Assembly (NCBI GenBank): GCA_003241175.1
Contig: QFOI01000021.1
Span: 6,361 to 24,911, forward strand
Source: Pseudopedobacter saltans
Lineage (GTDB): Bacteria; Bacteroidota; Bacteroidia; Chitinophagales; Chitinophagaceae
Direction of reading: 5' to 3'
DNA: 18,551 nt
In this document: positions 1 to 7,847 of the stretch, in pieces
Position numbering within the stretch: position 1 is the first letter of the stretch
Layout: each line of letters starts with the position of its first letter
Position numbers and translations under genes: made by a program
The notes under the pieces: generated by a model
Told to the model about the DNA's origin: nothing
Databases searched by the model: none
What the model saw: the letters and a program-made list of their open reading frames with translations, nothing else

Positions 1-66
1 AATTAACAGTATCTAGCGAAAAGAGTTTGAAATAATAACCTTTCGTGATCGAATAACGATTTTCGT

Positions 67-96
67 AAAAAAGCTCCAATTGCCGGAGCTTTTTTT
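67..96 (+). terminator. Intrinsic terminator at the left edge
   Basis: A six-base-pair stem (AGCTCC at 72-77 with GGAGCT at 85-90) around a seven-base loop is followed by seven T on the plus strand. The A run before the stem can pair with the T run, so it could work in both directions. It most likely ends a plus-strand gene lying left of the window. The other bases of 1-126 hold no gene I can support. Confidence 0.8.
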
Positions 97-126
97 ATTT
101 ATTTGTATCCGTAAGTAATATTTGAT

Positions 127-1152
127 ATGACAAATTTTAAGAACGACTATAGTGAAGGATGCCACCCATCCATATTGGAGACCATAATAGCATCCAACAT
201 GGAACAGGAAGAAGGCTACGGGATGGATAAATATTCCAAGGAAGCAAGAAAAATTATTGCAAACAAAACAGGAGTAACAGAAGAACAGGTTTATTTCATT
301 CCTGTCGGAACACAGACTAATTTGCTGGCGTTAAGTGCTATATTAAAACCTTACGAATATGCTATCGCTGCAGAATCTGGACATATAGTCTATGTAGAAG
401 CAGGGGCAATAGAAGCCACCGGACACAAAATTATTCATCTGTCAACGCAGGTAGACGGAAAGGTAAGAATAGATGACCTAGAAGTCTTTTTCGGAAAAAT
501 GGCGGATATTCACAATGAGTTATTGCCTAGATTATTGTACATATCCAATACGACAGAGGTCGGCGGCGTCTACTCTAAGGAGGAAATTGTGGCCTTGTCC
601 GCTTATTGTAAAGAAAAAGGTTTGCTTTTGTATCTTGACGGTGCGAGGTTAGCATCGGCAATGGCAGCAAGTTCACTTACTTTTCAGGATTTGGGGCAAT
701 ATACGGATGCGTTTTATATTGGAGCAACCAAAGCTGGAGGAATGATGGGAGAGGCGTTAGTATTGGTCAATCCTCAATTGAATAAAGGTTTTTCCATCAT
801 ACAAAAACAAAAAGGCGCCACACTTGCCAAGGGACGCTTTTTGGGTATACAGTTTTTAGAACTGTTAAAGGGAAATTTATATGTTGACTTGGCAAAACAC
901 GCTAATGCGATGGCGACTAAAATCGTCCATGCGATGAATGCTGCTGGATTTGAATTTATGGCGGAGCCCCAATCTAATCAATTATTTCCCATTTTACCTA
1001 ATCTTGTCATAGAAAAGTTGGCAAAAAAATACGAATTCTATAATTGGAAAAAAATAGATCAGGATTTCACCGCCATACGACTTATTACATCTTGGGCGAC
1101 CAAGGAGGAAAATGTCGATGCATTTATATTGGAACTAAAGTCTTTGACATAA
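127..1152 (+). CDS. Low-specificity L-threonine aldolase / beta-eliminating lyase family
   Basis: This is a fold-type I PLP enzyme of the threonine aldolase family, which cleaves L-threonine or L-allo-threonine to glycine and acetaldehyde in the cytoplasm. The 341-residue length is normal for the family. Visible features are the N-terminal DYSEGCHP segment, the cofactor-binding DGAR motif with Asp171 and Arg174, and the Schiff-base lysine Lys202 in the motif GATKAGG. The ATG at 127 leaves a complete N-terminus. It is the first gene after the terminator at 67-96 and is followed by the M20 amidohydrolase after 60 bases, so it probably begins the plus-strand run. The N-terminal signature differs from the classical LtaE opening, so a related beta-eliminating lyase with another amino-acid substrate remains possible. 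The family call is firm; the substrate is inferred. Confidence 0.85.
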   Translation: MTNFKNDYSEGCHPSILETIIASNMEQEEGYGMDKYSKEARKIIANKTGVTEEQVYFIPVGTQTNLLALSAILKPYEYAIAAESGHIVYVEAGAIEATGHKIIHLSTQVDGKVRIDDLEVFFGKMADIHNELLPRLLYISNTTEVGGVYSKEEIVALSAYCKEKGLLLYLDGARLASAMAASSLTFQDLGQYTDAFYIGATKAGGMMGEALVLVNPQLNKGFSIIQKQKGATLAKGRFLGIQFLELLKGNLYVDLAKHANAMATKIVHAMNAAGFEFMAEPQSNQLFPILPNLVIEKLAKKYEFYNWKKIDQDFTAIRLITSWATKEENVDAFILELKSLT

Positions 1153-1212
1153 TATGCTACATCTATAAAGGAACTCCCTATCTTTATTTATCGTAAGCAA
1201 TTTGGAAATAAT

Positions 1213-2394
1213 ATGCTGAAAGAAAAAATAAGAGCAAAAGCCAAAGAATACAAAGACGACTTCATAAATGTCAGAAGACATCTACATAGCCATCCGGAAT
1301 TAAGTTACCAAGAAAAGGAAACTTCTATTTTTGTCCAAAACCAATTGACGCAATATGGAATTCCTTTTGAAATATTGGCAGATACAGGCGTCGTAGGGTT
1401 GATAAAGGGAAAAAATCCTGAAAAAAGGGTAATCGCATTACGCGCGGATATGGATGCGCTTCCTATAGAGGAATTGAATGACATAAGCTTCAAATCTCAG
1501 AATGTCGGTGTGATGCATGCTTGCGGACATGATGTCCATACTACTTGTTTATTAGGGGCTGCTCGTATTCTTGCTGAACTAAAAGAAGAATGGGAGGGAA
1601 CTATCAAATTAATATTCCAACCAGGTGAGGAAAAAAATCCTGGTGGTGCTAGCCTGATGATCAAAGCAGGTGTATTGGAAAACCCAAAGCCACAAGGTAT
1701 TTTTGGATTACATGTCCATCCGCTTTTGCCTGTAGGCAAACTAAGTTTTAGGGAAGGTAAATGTATGGCGAGTGCTGACGAACTTTATTTTACCATCAAA
1801 AGTAAAGGTGGTCATGCCGCCCAGCCTGATTTGACTGTAGATACGATTTTGGCCGCATCTCAATTAGTAGTAAACTTACAACAAATTATTAGCCGAAATA
1901 GGAATCCATTCTCTCCATCTGTACTTTCCATCTGTAGTTTTCAGGGTGGACATACCACCAATGTGATCCCAAGTGAAGTTAACCTGAAAGGGACGTTTCG
2001 GGCAATGGACGAACAATGGCGTTTTCGTGCACATGAATTAATCAAAAATGAAGCAAACGGCACTGCTATTGCTACAGGTGCCACGATTGAAACTTTGGTA
2101 GATGTGGGTTATCCATCTGTGGATAACAATGCGGAATTGACAAAAGTTGGGCGTAGTATTGCAGCGGATTATTTAAATACTGAAAATGTAGAAGAAACAG
2201 AACTAAGAATGGGTGCTGAAGATTTTGGATACTATACACAAGCTATTCCAGGATGTTTTTTCCGGTTAGGTGTGCGTAATGAGGCCAAAGGATATATCAA
2301 CAATGTACATACTCCCAATTTCATGGCAGATGAAGATGCCATTGAGATTGGCATGGGCGTCATGGCTTTGTTAGGAGCCAGCGCCAATATATAA
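1213..2394 (+). CDS. M20 family metallo-amidohydrolase (N-acyl-amino-acid deacylase type)
   Basis: This is a cytoplasmic di-metal amidohydrolase of peptidase family M20, the group that includes hippurate hydrolase, N-acyl-L-amino acid deacylases and N-acetyl-diaminopimelate deacetylase. At 393 residues it is full length. The metal and catalytic residues are visible: HACGHDVH at 102-109 (Cys104 and His106), the Glu139-Glu140 pair in PGEEKNPGG, His167 in GLHVHP, and His366 in NVHTPNF. The dimerisation (lid) domain lies roughly at residues 185-300. There is no signal peptide. It sits 60 bases after the aldolase gene and 27 before malic enzyme, which suggests cotranscription. The substrate cannot be read from the sequence; the neighbours suggest amino-acid turnover but do not prove it. 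Confidence 0.88.
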   Translation: MLKEKIRAKAKEYKDDFINVRRHLHSHPELSYQEKETSIFVQNQLTQYGIPFEILADTGVVGLIKGKNPEKRVIALRADMDALPIEELNDISFKSQNVGVMHACGHDVHTTCLLGAARILAELKEEWEGTIKLIFQPGEEKNPGGASLMIKAGVLENPKPQGIFGLHVHPLLPVGKLSFREGKCMASADELYFTIKSKGGHAAQPDLTVDTILAASQLVVNLQQIISRNRNPFSPSVLSICSFQGGHTTNVIPSEVNLKGTFRAMDEQWRFRAHELIKNEANGTAIATGATIETLVDVGYPSVDNNAELTKVGRSIAADYLNTENVEETELRMGAEDFGYYTQAIPGCFFRLGVRNEAKGYINNVHTPNFMADEDAIEIGMGVMALLGASANI

Positions 2395-2421
2395 AATCTA
2401 CAATTAAAACTCAAGATTGTT

Positions 2422-4770
2422 ATGTCAAACAAATTGCAAGAAGAACAAGCATTGGAATACCATGCGTCCGGGAGACCGGGGAAAATCGCTGTGGTAACAA
2501 CCAAGCAAACCAAAACCCAACGAGACTTATCTTTAGCTTATAGCCCTGGTGTGGCTGTCCCTTGTCGGGCGATTGCCAAAAATAAAGATGATGTTTATAA
2601 ATATACCGCAAAAGGTAATCTTGTGGCTGTCATAAGCAATGGGACCGCCGTTTTGGGGTTGGGAGATATAGGTCCAGAAGCTGGAAAACCAGTAATGGAA
2701 GGTAAAGGGGTTTTATTCAAAATATTTGCGGATATTGATGTATTTGACATTGAAATAGCAGAGAAGGATCCCGAAAAATTCGTTCAGATAGTGAAGGCGC
2801 TGGAGCCGACTTTCGGAGGGATTAATTTGGAAGATATTAAAGCTCCAGAATGTTTTTATATTGAAAAACATTTGAAAGAGCAATTGAATATTCCTGTGAT
2901 GCATGATGATCAACATGGTACTGCTATCATCAGTGCAGCCGCTTTGGTTAATGCCTTGGAAATACAGGGAAAAAATATTGGAGATGTTCGTTTTGTTGTC
3001 AGCGGTGCAGGTGCAGCGGCTATGGCCTGCGTACAGATGTATGTAGAGATGGGGGCTAATCCAGCCAACTTTACCATGTTTGATATCGAAGGTGTTATTC
3101 ACAAAGGCAGAGATTTGGATGAAATAAAGCAAAGATTTGCTATTGACAACCCTAATATGGATCTGGCTGGAGCCATGAAAGGCGCAGATGTGTTTTTGGG
3201 CTTGAGTGCTGGTAATCTTTTGAGTCAGGAAATGGTGAAGTCGATGGCTCCGAAACCTATTGTTTTTGCCATGGCAAATCCTGATCCTGAAATAACATAC
3301 GATGCAGCTACGGAAGTACGTGATGATATTATTATGGCGACAGGACGTACGGATTATCCAAATCAGGTAAATAATGTATTGGGATTTCCCTACATTTTCC
3401 GTGGGGCATTGGATGTGAGAGCTACCGCCATCAATGAAGAAATGAAAAAAGCGGCGGCACGAGCTTTGGCGGAATTAGCCAAGACTCCTGTTCCTGATAT
3501 TGTAACAATGGCTTACGAAAAAAAGACTATTTCTTTCGGTCCTGAATACATCATTCCAAAACCATTAGATCCACGGTTGTTGGCGACCGTAGCTCCCGCA
3601 GTTGCAAAAGCAGCCATGGAAAGCGGTGTTGCGCAAGCGCCAATCACAGATTGGGATGCATATACGATCGAATTGAATAAACGTCTTGGTTTGGATAACC
3701 AATTGATCAGGATTATAGGTGCGAAAGCTCGTAAAGATCCCAAACGTATTGTGTTTGTGGAAGCTGACAATATTAAGATATTGAAAGCTGCCAGTATTTC
3801 TTATGAAGAAGGTATTTGTTTCCCTATTCTTTTAGGTCCTGTTGACAAAATCAAACAGATGGCCGAGGAAGAGGGTATTGATATTTCCGAATTTCCAATC
3901 ATCAATCCATTGGATGACAATCAGGAAGAAATTAGAGCAAAATACGGAGAACATTATTACGAAAAACGTCAAAGAAAAGGTTCCAATAAATATGAAAGTG
4001 CTAAGATTATGCGTGATCGTAATTCTTATGGCGCTATGATGGTTGAAATGGGAGATGCGGATAGTATGATTTCGGGTTTGACCAGGAAATATGCTTCAGC
4101 TATACGACCAGCTTTGACTATTATTGGAACCAAACCCGACGTAAAACGTATTGCCGGGATGTACATTGTATTGACATCAAAAGGTCCTTTGTTCATGGCA
4201 GATACGACAATCAACCTAGAACCTACAGCAGAAGAATTGGCGGATATTACCATGTTGGTAGCCAAAGAAATACAAAGTTTCAATATCACGCCTAAAATAG
4301 CTATGATTAGCCACAGTAATTTTGGTAGTACGGATTCAGAAGAAGCAAGACGTATGGCAAAAGCCACTGCTTTGATAAAAGATAGAGATCCTAATTTGAT
4401 CATTGATGGCGAAATGCAAGCTTGGTTGCCTTTTGATCAGGAAATTATGAAGGAAAATTACGATTTCAGTTCATTGGTAGATCAGAATGTAAACACACTT
4501 ATTTTCCCAAATCTTACTGCGGGTAATGCAGCTTACAATTTGCTCAATAAAGTTGGTGGTTGCGATTTGATTGGACCTATTTTGGTTGGATTGAATAAAC
4601 CTGTTCATGTGCTTCAACTTGGAAGTGATGTACGCAGTATCATAAATACGGCCAATATTGCTGTAATAGATGCGCAGTTGGAAGATCAACAACATAATAA
4701 AAGTTGCAAAGAAGGTATAAAAAATGCACCGTACTGGAAAAAGTTGAAAGATAAAATGGGGTATAATTAG
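2422..4770 (+). CDS. maeB: NADP-dependent malic enzyme fused to a phosphotransacetylase domain
   Basis: MaeB-type malic enzyme oxidatively decarboxylates malate to pyruvate, giving NADPH for biosynthesis. The 782-residue length matches the two-part family. The N-terminal malic domain shows the catalytic Tyr40 in SLAYSPG, Lys95 in EGKGVLFK and the metal-binding Asp162-Asp163 in HDDQHGT. A Rossmann nucleotide-binding motif, SGAGAAA, follows at about 194-200. From about residue 440 to the end comes a phosphate acetyl/butyryltransferase-like domain. In characterised family members this second domain has no strong transferase activity and serves regulation by acetyl-CoA and oligomerisation. NADP preference is inferred from the family. 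The gene follows the amidohydrolase by 27 bases. The ATG at 2422 is well supported because the malic domain starts shortly after it. Confidence 0.95.
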   Translation: MSNKLQEEQALEYHASGRPGKIAVVTTKQTKTQRDLSLAYSPGVAVPCRAIAKNKDDVYKYTAKGNLVAVISNGTAVLGLGDIGPEAGKPVMEGKGVLFKIFADIDVFDIEIAEKDPEKFVQIVKALEPTFGGINLEDIKAPECFYIEKHLKEQLNIPVMHDDQHGTAIISAAALVNALEIQGKNIGDVRFVVSGAGAAAMACVQMYVEMGANPANFTMFDIEGVIHKGRDLDEIKQRFAIDNPNMDLAGAMKGADVFLGLSAGNLLSQEMVKSMAPKPIVFAMANPDPEITYDAATEVRDDIIMATGRTDYPNQVNNVLGFPYIFRGALDVRATAINEEMKKAAARALAELAKTPVPDIVTMAYEKKTISFGPEYIIPKPLDPRLLATVAPAVAKAAMESGVAQAPITDWDAYTIELNKRLGLDNQLIRIIGAKARKDPKRIVFVEADNIKILKAASISYEEGICFPILLGPVDKIKQMAEEEGIDISEFPIINPLDDNQEEIRAKYGEHYYEKRQRKGSNKYESAKIMRDRNSYGAMMVEMGDADSMISGLTRKYASAIRPALTIIGTKPDVKRIAGMYIVLTSKGPLFMADTTINLEPTAEELADITMLVAKEIQSFNITPKIAMISHSNFGSTDSEEARRMAKATALIKDRDPNLIIDGEMQAWLPFDQEIMKENYDFSSLVDQNVNTLIFPNLTAGNAAYNLLNKVGGCDLIGPILVGLNKPVHVLQLGSDVRSIINTANIAVIDAQLEDQQHNKSCKEGIKNAPYWKKLKDKMGYN

Positions 4771-4789
4771 AATAAAAACCTATAAATCA

Positions 4790-4797
4790 TAATTTTG
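4790..4797 (+). promoter_or_regulatory. Possible -7 promoter box upstream of the MlaE-type gene
   Basis: TAATTTTG matches the Bacteroidota -7 consensus TAnnTTTG and would leave a leader of roughly 30 bases before the ATG at 4836. No TTTG-type -33 element is seen at the usual 17-21 base spacing, so this rests on one box. Confidence 0.3.
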
Positions 4798-4835
4798 TGT
4801 GTTTCTTTGTGGAAATACATTCGTTAAAATAATCA

Positions 4836-5579
4836 ATGTTTACAGAATTTCTAACACAGCTGGGTAAGTATCTTTTGATGTTGAAATCAATGGTTACCGT
4901 TCCTGAAAACAAGAAAATGTATTGGAAGGAATACATGCAGCAATGTGTGGAAATTGCGATGGGCTCCATCGCCATAGTTGTAATTATTTCATTTTTTCTA
5001 GGTGCGGTGACTACCGTTCAGACAGCGTATCAACTGGTGAGTCCGTTGGTGCCATCACAGACCATAGCTCAGATTGTAAGAGACAGTATCTTATTGGAAC
5101 TGTCTCCTACAGTTTTGAGTATTGTTTTGGCTGGAGTTGTCGGGAGTAAGATTGCCAGTGAATTAGGTAACATGCGTGCAACCGAACAGATTGATGCACT
5201 GGAAATCATGGGCATTAATCCTTCCTCCTATATGGTATGGCCAAAGATTGCGGCGGCGATTACCATTATTCCTTGTCTTATTGTACTGTCTTGCATCATA
5301 GGTATTGTTGGTGGTCGGGTTGCTGGTTCAGCTTCCCATATTTTATCCAGCAATATTTTTGATCAAGGGTTACGTCAGAATCTGAATACTTTCAATATTT
5401 GGTTCATGGTCATTAAGGCATATGTTTTTGCCTTTTTGGTTGGGAGTATTGCTGCATTTTACGGTTTTACGGTCAACGGGGGAGCGCTAGAGATAGGACG
5501 TGCCAGTACTAAAGCAGTCGTCGTAACCTGTATTAGCATATTGGTGGGCGACTATATACTATCTGCATTGTTGTTGTAA
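4836..5579 (+). CDS. MlaE family ABC transporter permease
   Basis: This is an inner-membrane permease of the MlaE/YrbE family, the membrane part of ABC systems that move phospholipids between inner and outer membrane. At 247 residues it has the normal family size, with an N-terminal amphipathic segment and about five hydrophobic helices. The diagnostic family stretch is at 109-129, starting ELGNMRATEQIDALE and ending in GINP. Permeases of this type need an MlaF-like ATPase and usually an MCE-domain MlaD partner, commonly encoded next to them. Here the next gene is ypdA and neither partner is visible. A 65-base gap with a possible promoter box separates it from malic enzyme. The family is certain; direction of transport and cargo are inferred from relatives. 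Confidence 0.93.
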   Translation: MFTEFLTQLGKYLLMLKSMVTVPENKKMYWKEYMQQCVEIAMGSIAIVVIISFFLGAVTTVQTAYQLVSPLVPSQTIAQIVRDSILLELSPTVLSIVLAGVVGSKIASELGNMRATEQIDALEIMGINPSSYMVWPKIAAAITIIPCLIVLSCIIGIVGGRVAGSASHILSSNIFDQGLRQNLNTFNIWFMVIKAYVFAFLVGSIAAFYGFTVNGGALEIGRASTKAVVVTCISILVGDYILSALLL

Positions 5580-5611
5580 TTTCTTTCCTTTTTCTTTTTT
5601 TCTCAAAGACG

Positions 5612-5619
5612 TAACTTTG
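5612..5619 (+). promoter_or_regulatory. Putative -7 promoter box abutting ypdA
   Basis: TAACTTTG is an exact match to TAnnTTTG and ends four bases before the ypdA ATG at 5624. A start of transcription at the usual distance would fall on or just inside the start codon, implying a leaderless or nearly leaderless mRNA. A pyrimidine-rich run at 5581-5603 lies upstream. No clear -33 element is seen. Confidence 0.4.
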
Positions 5620-5623
5620 TTGC

Positions 5624-6586
5624 ATGGCAATCAAGGACGTTATTATTATTGGTGCAGGCCCAATTGGATTAAGTTGTGGTATTGAGGCACAAAAAGCAGG
5701 TTTAGATTATTTGATTTTGGATAAAGGAACATTGGTTAATAGTTTGTTTAACTATCCATTGTTCATGCGTTTTTTTTCTACGGCTGATCGTTTGGATATT
5801 GGTAATTTACCTTTCATGTGTATTGCACCCAAACCCGGTCGCCAAGAAGCATTGGAATATTATCGTAGTGTTGCCGAGTATTACAAATTGAACATTCACC
5901 TTTTTGAAAAAGTTTTGTCTACGCAGAAAAATGATTCAGGCATATTTGAAATTACAACTTCCAAAGGCCATTACGAAGCTAAAAATGTAATTGTTGCAAC
6001 TGGATTTTATGATTTTCCAATGAAACTGAACGTGCCGGGAGAGGATTTGCCTAAAGTAAGACACTATTACAAAGAACCACACGAATATGCTTTCCAAAAA
6101 GTTATTGTAGTTGGTGCAAGTAATTCGTCCGTAGATGCCGCTTTGGAAACCTGGCACAAAGGTGCAGAAGTGACGATGGTGGTACGTGGAGAAGAGATTG
6201 GTTCGCGTGTAAAATATTGGGTAAAACCAGATATTGAAAATCGTATAAAAGAAGGAAGCGTCAAAGCTTTATACCATTCCAATATAGTGGCTATTAGAGA
6301 AAAAGAGGTTGATGTTATGACACCGGAAGGACTGACCACAATAGAAAATGATTTTGTATTGGCGCTCACGGGTTATCGTCCGGATTTTTCCTTGTTGGAA
6401 AAAATGGGAATAACATTGGATGGTATTACAAAAAGACCTCATCACGATACGAAAACGATGGAGACAAATGTCTCTAATTTGTTTTTGGCGGGTGTTGTCT
6501 GTGGTGGACTAGAAACACATCTTTGGTTTATTGAGAACTCTAGGGATCATGCTGCAAAGATTATCCATACTATCAAATCAAGGTAA
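5624..6586 (+). CDS. ypdA: YpdA family FAD/NADPH disulfide reductase (putative bacillithiol disulfide reductase)
   Basis: This flavoprotein belongs to the YpdA/Bdr family, which in bacillithiol-producing bacteria reduces bacillithiol disulfide with NADPH. The 320-residue length is typical. An FAD-binding motif GAGPIG lies at 10-15 and a second dinucleotide motif GASNSS at 164-169. A C-terminal FAD-contacting stretch around LFLAGVV follows. The ATG at 5624 is required because the FAD motif begins nine residues later. Firmicute YpdA has a conserved cysteine at position 14 inside the FAD motif; here that position is Ile14, and Cys18 is the nearest cysteine. It starts 44 bases after the MlaE gene and is followed nine bases later by a tiny membrane protein gene. 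Family confidence is high; the bacillithiol role is inferred, as no bsh gene is visible. Confidence 0.85.
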   Translation: MAIKDVIIIGAGPIGLSCGIEAQKAGLDYLILDKGTLVNSLFNYPLFMRFFSTADRLDIGNLPFMCIAPKPGRQEALEYYRSVAEYYKLNIHLFEKVLSTQKNDSGIFEITTSKGHYEAKNVIVATGFYDFPMKLNVPGEDLPKVRHYYKEPHEYAFQKVIVVGASNSSVDAALETWHKGAEVTMVVRGEEIGSRVKYWVKPDIENRIKEGSVKALYHSNIVAIREKEVDVMTPEGLTTIENDFVLALTGYRPDFSLLEKMGITLDGITKRPHHDTKTMETNVSNLFLAGVVCGGLETHLWFIENSRDHAAKIIHTIKSR

Positions 6587-6595
6587 ACAAACTAT

Positions 6596-6748
6596 ATGGC
6601 GACAAACAAGAGAAAGCGTCTAAGTCTTGCTGTATTGGTTTTGATTGGCGTTGCTTTAGGACTGATTTTCAAAAATATAAAATTTGGAATGATTTTCGGA
6701 CTTATTATAGGTGTACTAATCAGTAGTTGGGCCGGAAAGAAAAATTAG
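6596..6748 (+). CDS. Small two-helix membrane protein, 50 residues
   Basis: An ATG at 6596 opens a 50-codon frame ending in TAG at 6746-6748, nine bases after the ypdA stop, so it is almost surely cotranscribed with ypdA. The protein begins with a basic patch KRKR at 5-8. A hydrophobic helix spans about 9-25, a short KNIK turn follows, then a second glycine-containing helix at about 30-47 and the tail KKN. The charges suggest both ends in the cytoplasm. I do not recognise a named family, though small glycine-rich two-helix proteins of this form are familiar hypotheticals in Bacteroidota. The clear amphipathic design and tight spacing support a real gene. No function can be assigned. Its stop lies one base from the stop of the convergent permease. 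Confidence 0.7.
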   Translation: MATNKRKRLSLAVLVLIGVALGLIFKNIKFGMIFGLIIGVLISSWAGKKN

Positions 6749-6749
6749 T

Positions 6750-7847
6750 TTAATCTTTGGTTTTGTCATTTTCAAATTGGTAAGAGTAATAGTTGGTGCT
6801 AAATAATGCCAAACCTAAAGTCAAGCATCCTAAACCCAATAGAAGATATATTTTGTATGCCGCTAGGAAAACCAACCCTATCAATAATATAGCACCGATT
6901 CCCATAAAATTGGAAAAGTCATTACGTTTGTCCCATTGGACATTGTACAACAGTATTAATGTACCAATACTATATACCGAATATTGATACCATGTGATGC
7001 CTGTAATGCTTTCTCTGTAAAACCATATTAACAAACATTCTGGTAACATTATTCCGATAACAGTTAAAAGTATTTGTAAGAAAAAAATATAGAATGGAAT
7101 GGGCATTTGTCTAATGAAACGTAAGTCGGTATTGAAGAATACAAAAATGTCATACAGGATTATCAAGTTGGCACTCATAGATGCGGCCCAGAAAATATTG
7201 AAATCACTGAGTTGAAAATCGTCGTTGTTTCTGACGACAGGAATCGATAAAATAAGTAAACTTACTATTTTAATCCATATCAGTTTTTTTCGTTGCGATA
7301 TCCAAATATAGTTCCATAAGAAAAAGACAAACTTTTTGGATATGGATATATTTATTTTGGGGAAAATATTTAGGAAATACCCATGTATATTTCTTAAACA
7401 ACTATATGTGCAAATTATAACCGATACAATGGTAACTATCAATACCAATAAGGCATTGAAGTAACAGGAGTGAATGATTCCAATACTTATAGTAGACAGA
7501 CTATACGTAATTATCGGAGATAGTAACGATAGTTGAATTGTTGTTGATAATGCTAATTGTTTACTTTTAGAAAGTAACGATAAGTTTAGAACAAATCTGT
7601 TCTCAGCTTTTTGAAATACGTTATTCTGAAAAGCAACTACATTGATGCTATAGATGAATATTGTAAATGCAAACAACAAAGATATTTTGGTATTGCTTTG
7701 TATATATAACATTAACTCTTTGTGGAGTAATATTGGATTTTGGACAAGACCAAATGCGGCCAAAAACAATAGAAGCAACCACCAAGTATTTTTTTTGTAA
7801 AAATCTTGAATGACCGTTTTTGATACTATTGTGGAAATAACATTCAA
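6750..7847 (-). CDS. Multi-spanning ABC transporter permease, substrate unknown
   Basis: A 365-residue, highly hydrophobic protein with about ten predicted membrane helices, rich in Ile, Leu, Phe and Tyr. It has no recognised catalytic motif and no signal peptide. It directly follows the ATPase gene, overlapping it by four bases in the sequence TTGA: the ATPase stop TGA shares bases with this gene's apparent TTG start. The frame has an in-frame TAA a few codons upstream and no ATG before about codon 46, so a TTG start coupled to the end of the ATPase gene is the best reading. Context makes it the membrane half of the ABC pair. It resembles ABC-2-like exporters in layout, but I cannot name the substrate, and primary-sequence similarity to known permeases looks weak. 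Confidence 0.75.
   Translation of the reverse strand: MNVISTIVSKTVIQDFYKKNTWWLLLLFLAAFGLVQNPILLHKELMLYIQSNTKISLLFAFTIFIYSINVVAFQNNVFQKAENRFVLNLSLLSKSKQLALSTTIQLSLLSPIITYSLSTISIGIIHSCYFNALLVLIVTIVSVIICTYSCLRNIHGYFLNIFPKINISISKKFVFFLWNYIWISQRKKLIWIKIVSLLILSIPVVRNNDDFQLSDFNIFWAASMSANLIILYDIFVFFNTDLRFIRQMPIPFYIFFLQILLTVIGIMLPECLLIWFYRESITGITWYQYSVYSIGTLILLYNVQWDKRNDFSNFMGIGAILLIGLVFLAAYKIYLLLGLGCLTLGLALFSTNYYSYQFENDKTKD

Noticed and set aside
3..35. Short open frame from the left edge ending in TAA at 33-35 that could be a CDS tail
   Set aside because: Only ten codons are visible and nothing identifies a protein; the terminator at 67-96 is consistent with it but does not prove it.
2713..3132. 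139-codon frame on the minus strand inside the malic enzyme gene
   Set aside because: It lies wholly inside a well-supported gene, has no recognisable domain and reads as a shadow frame.
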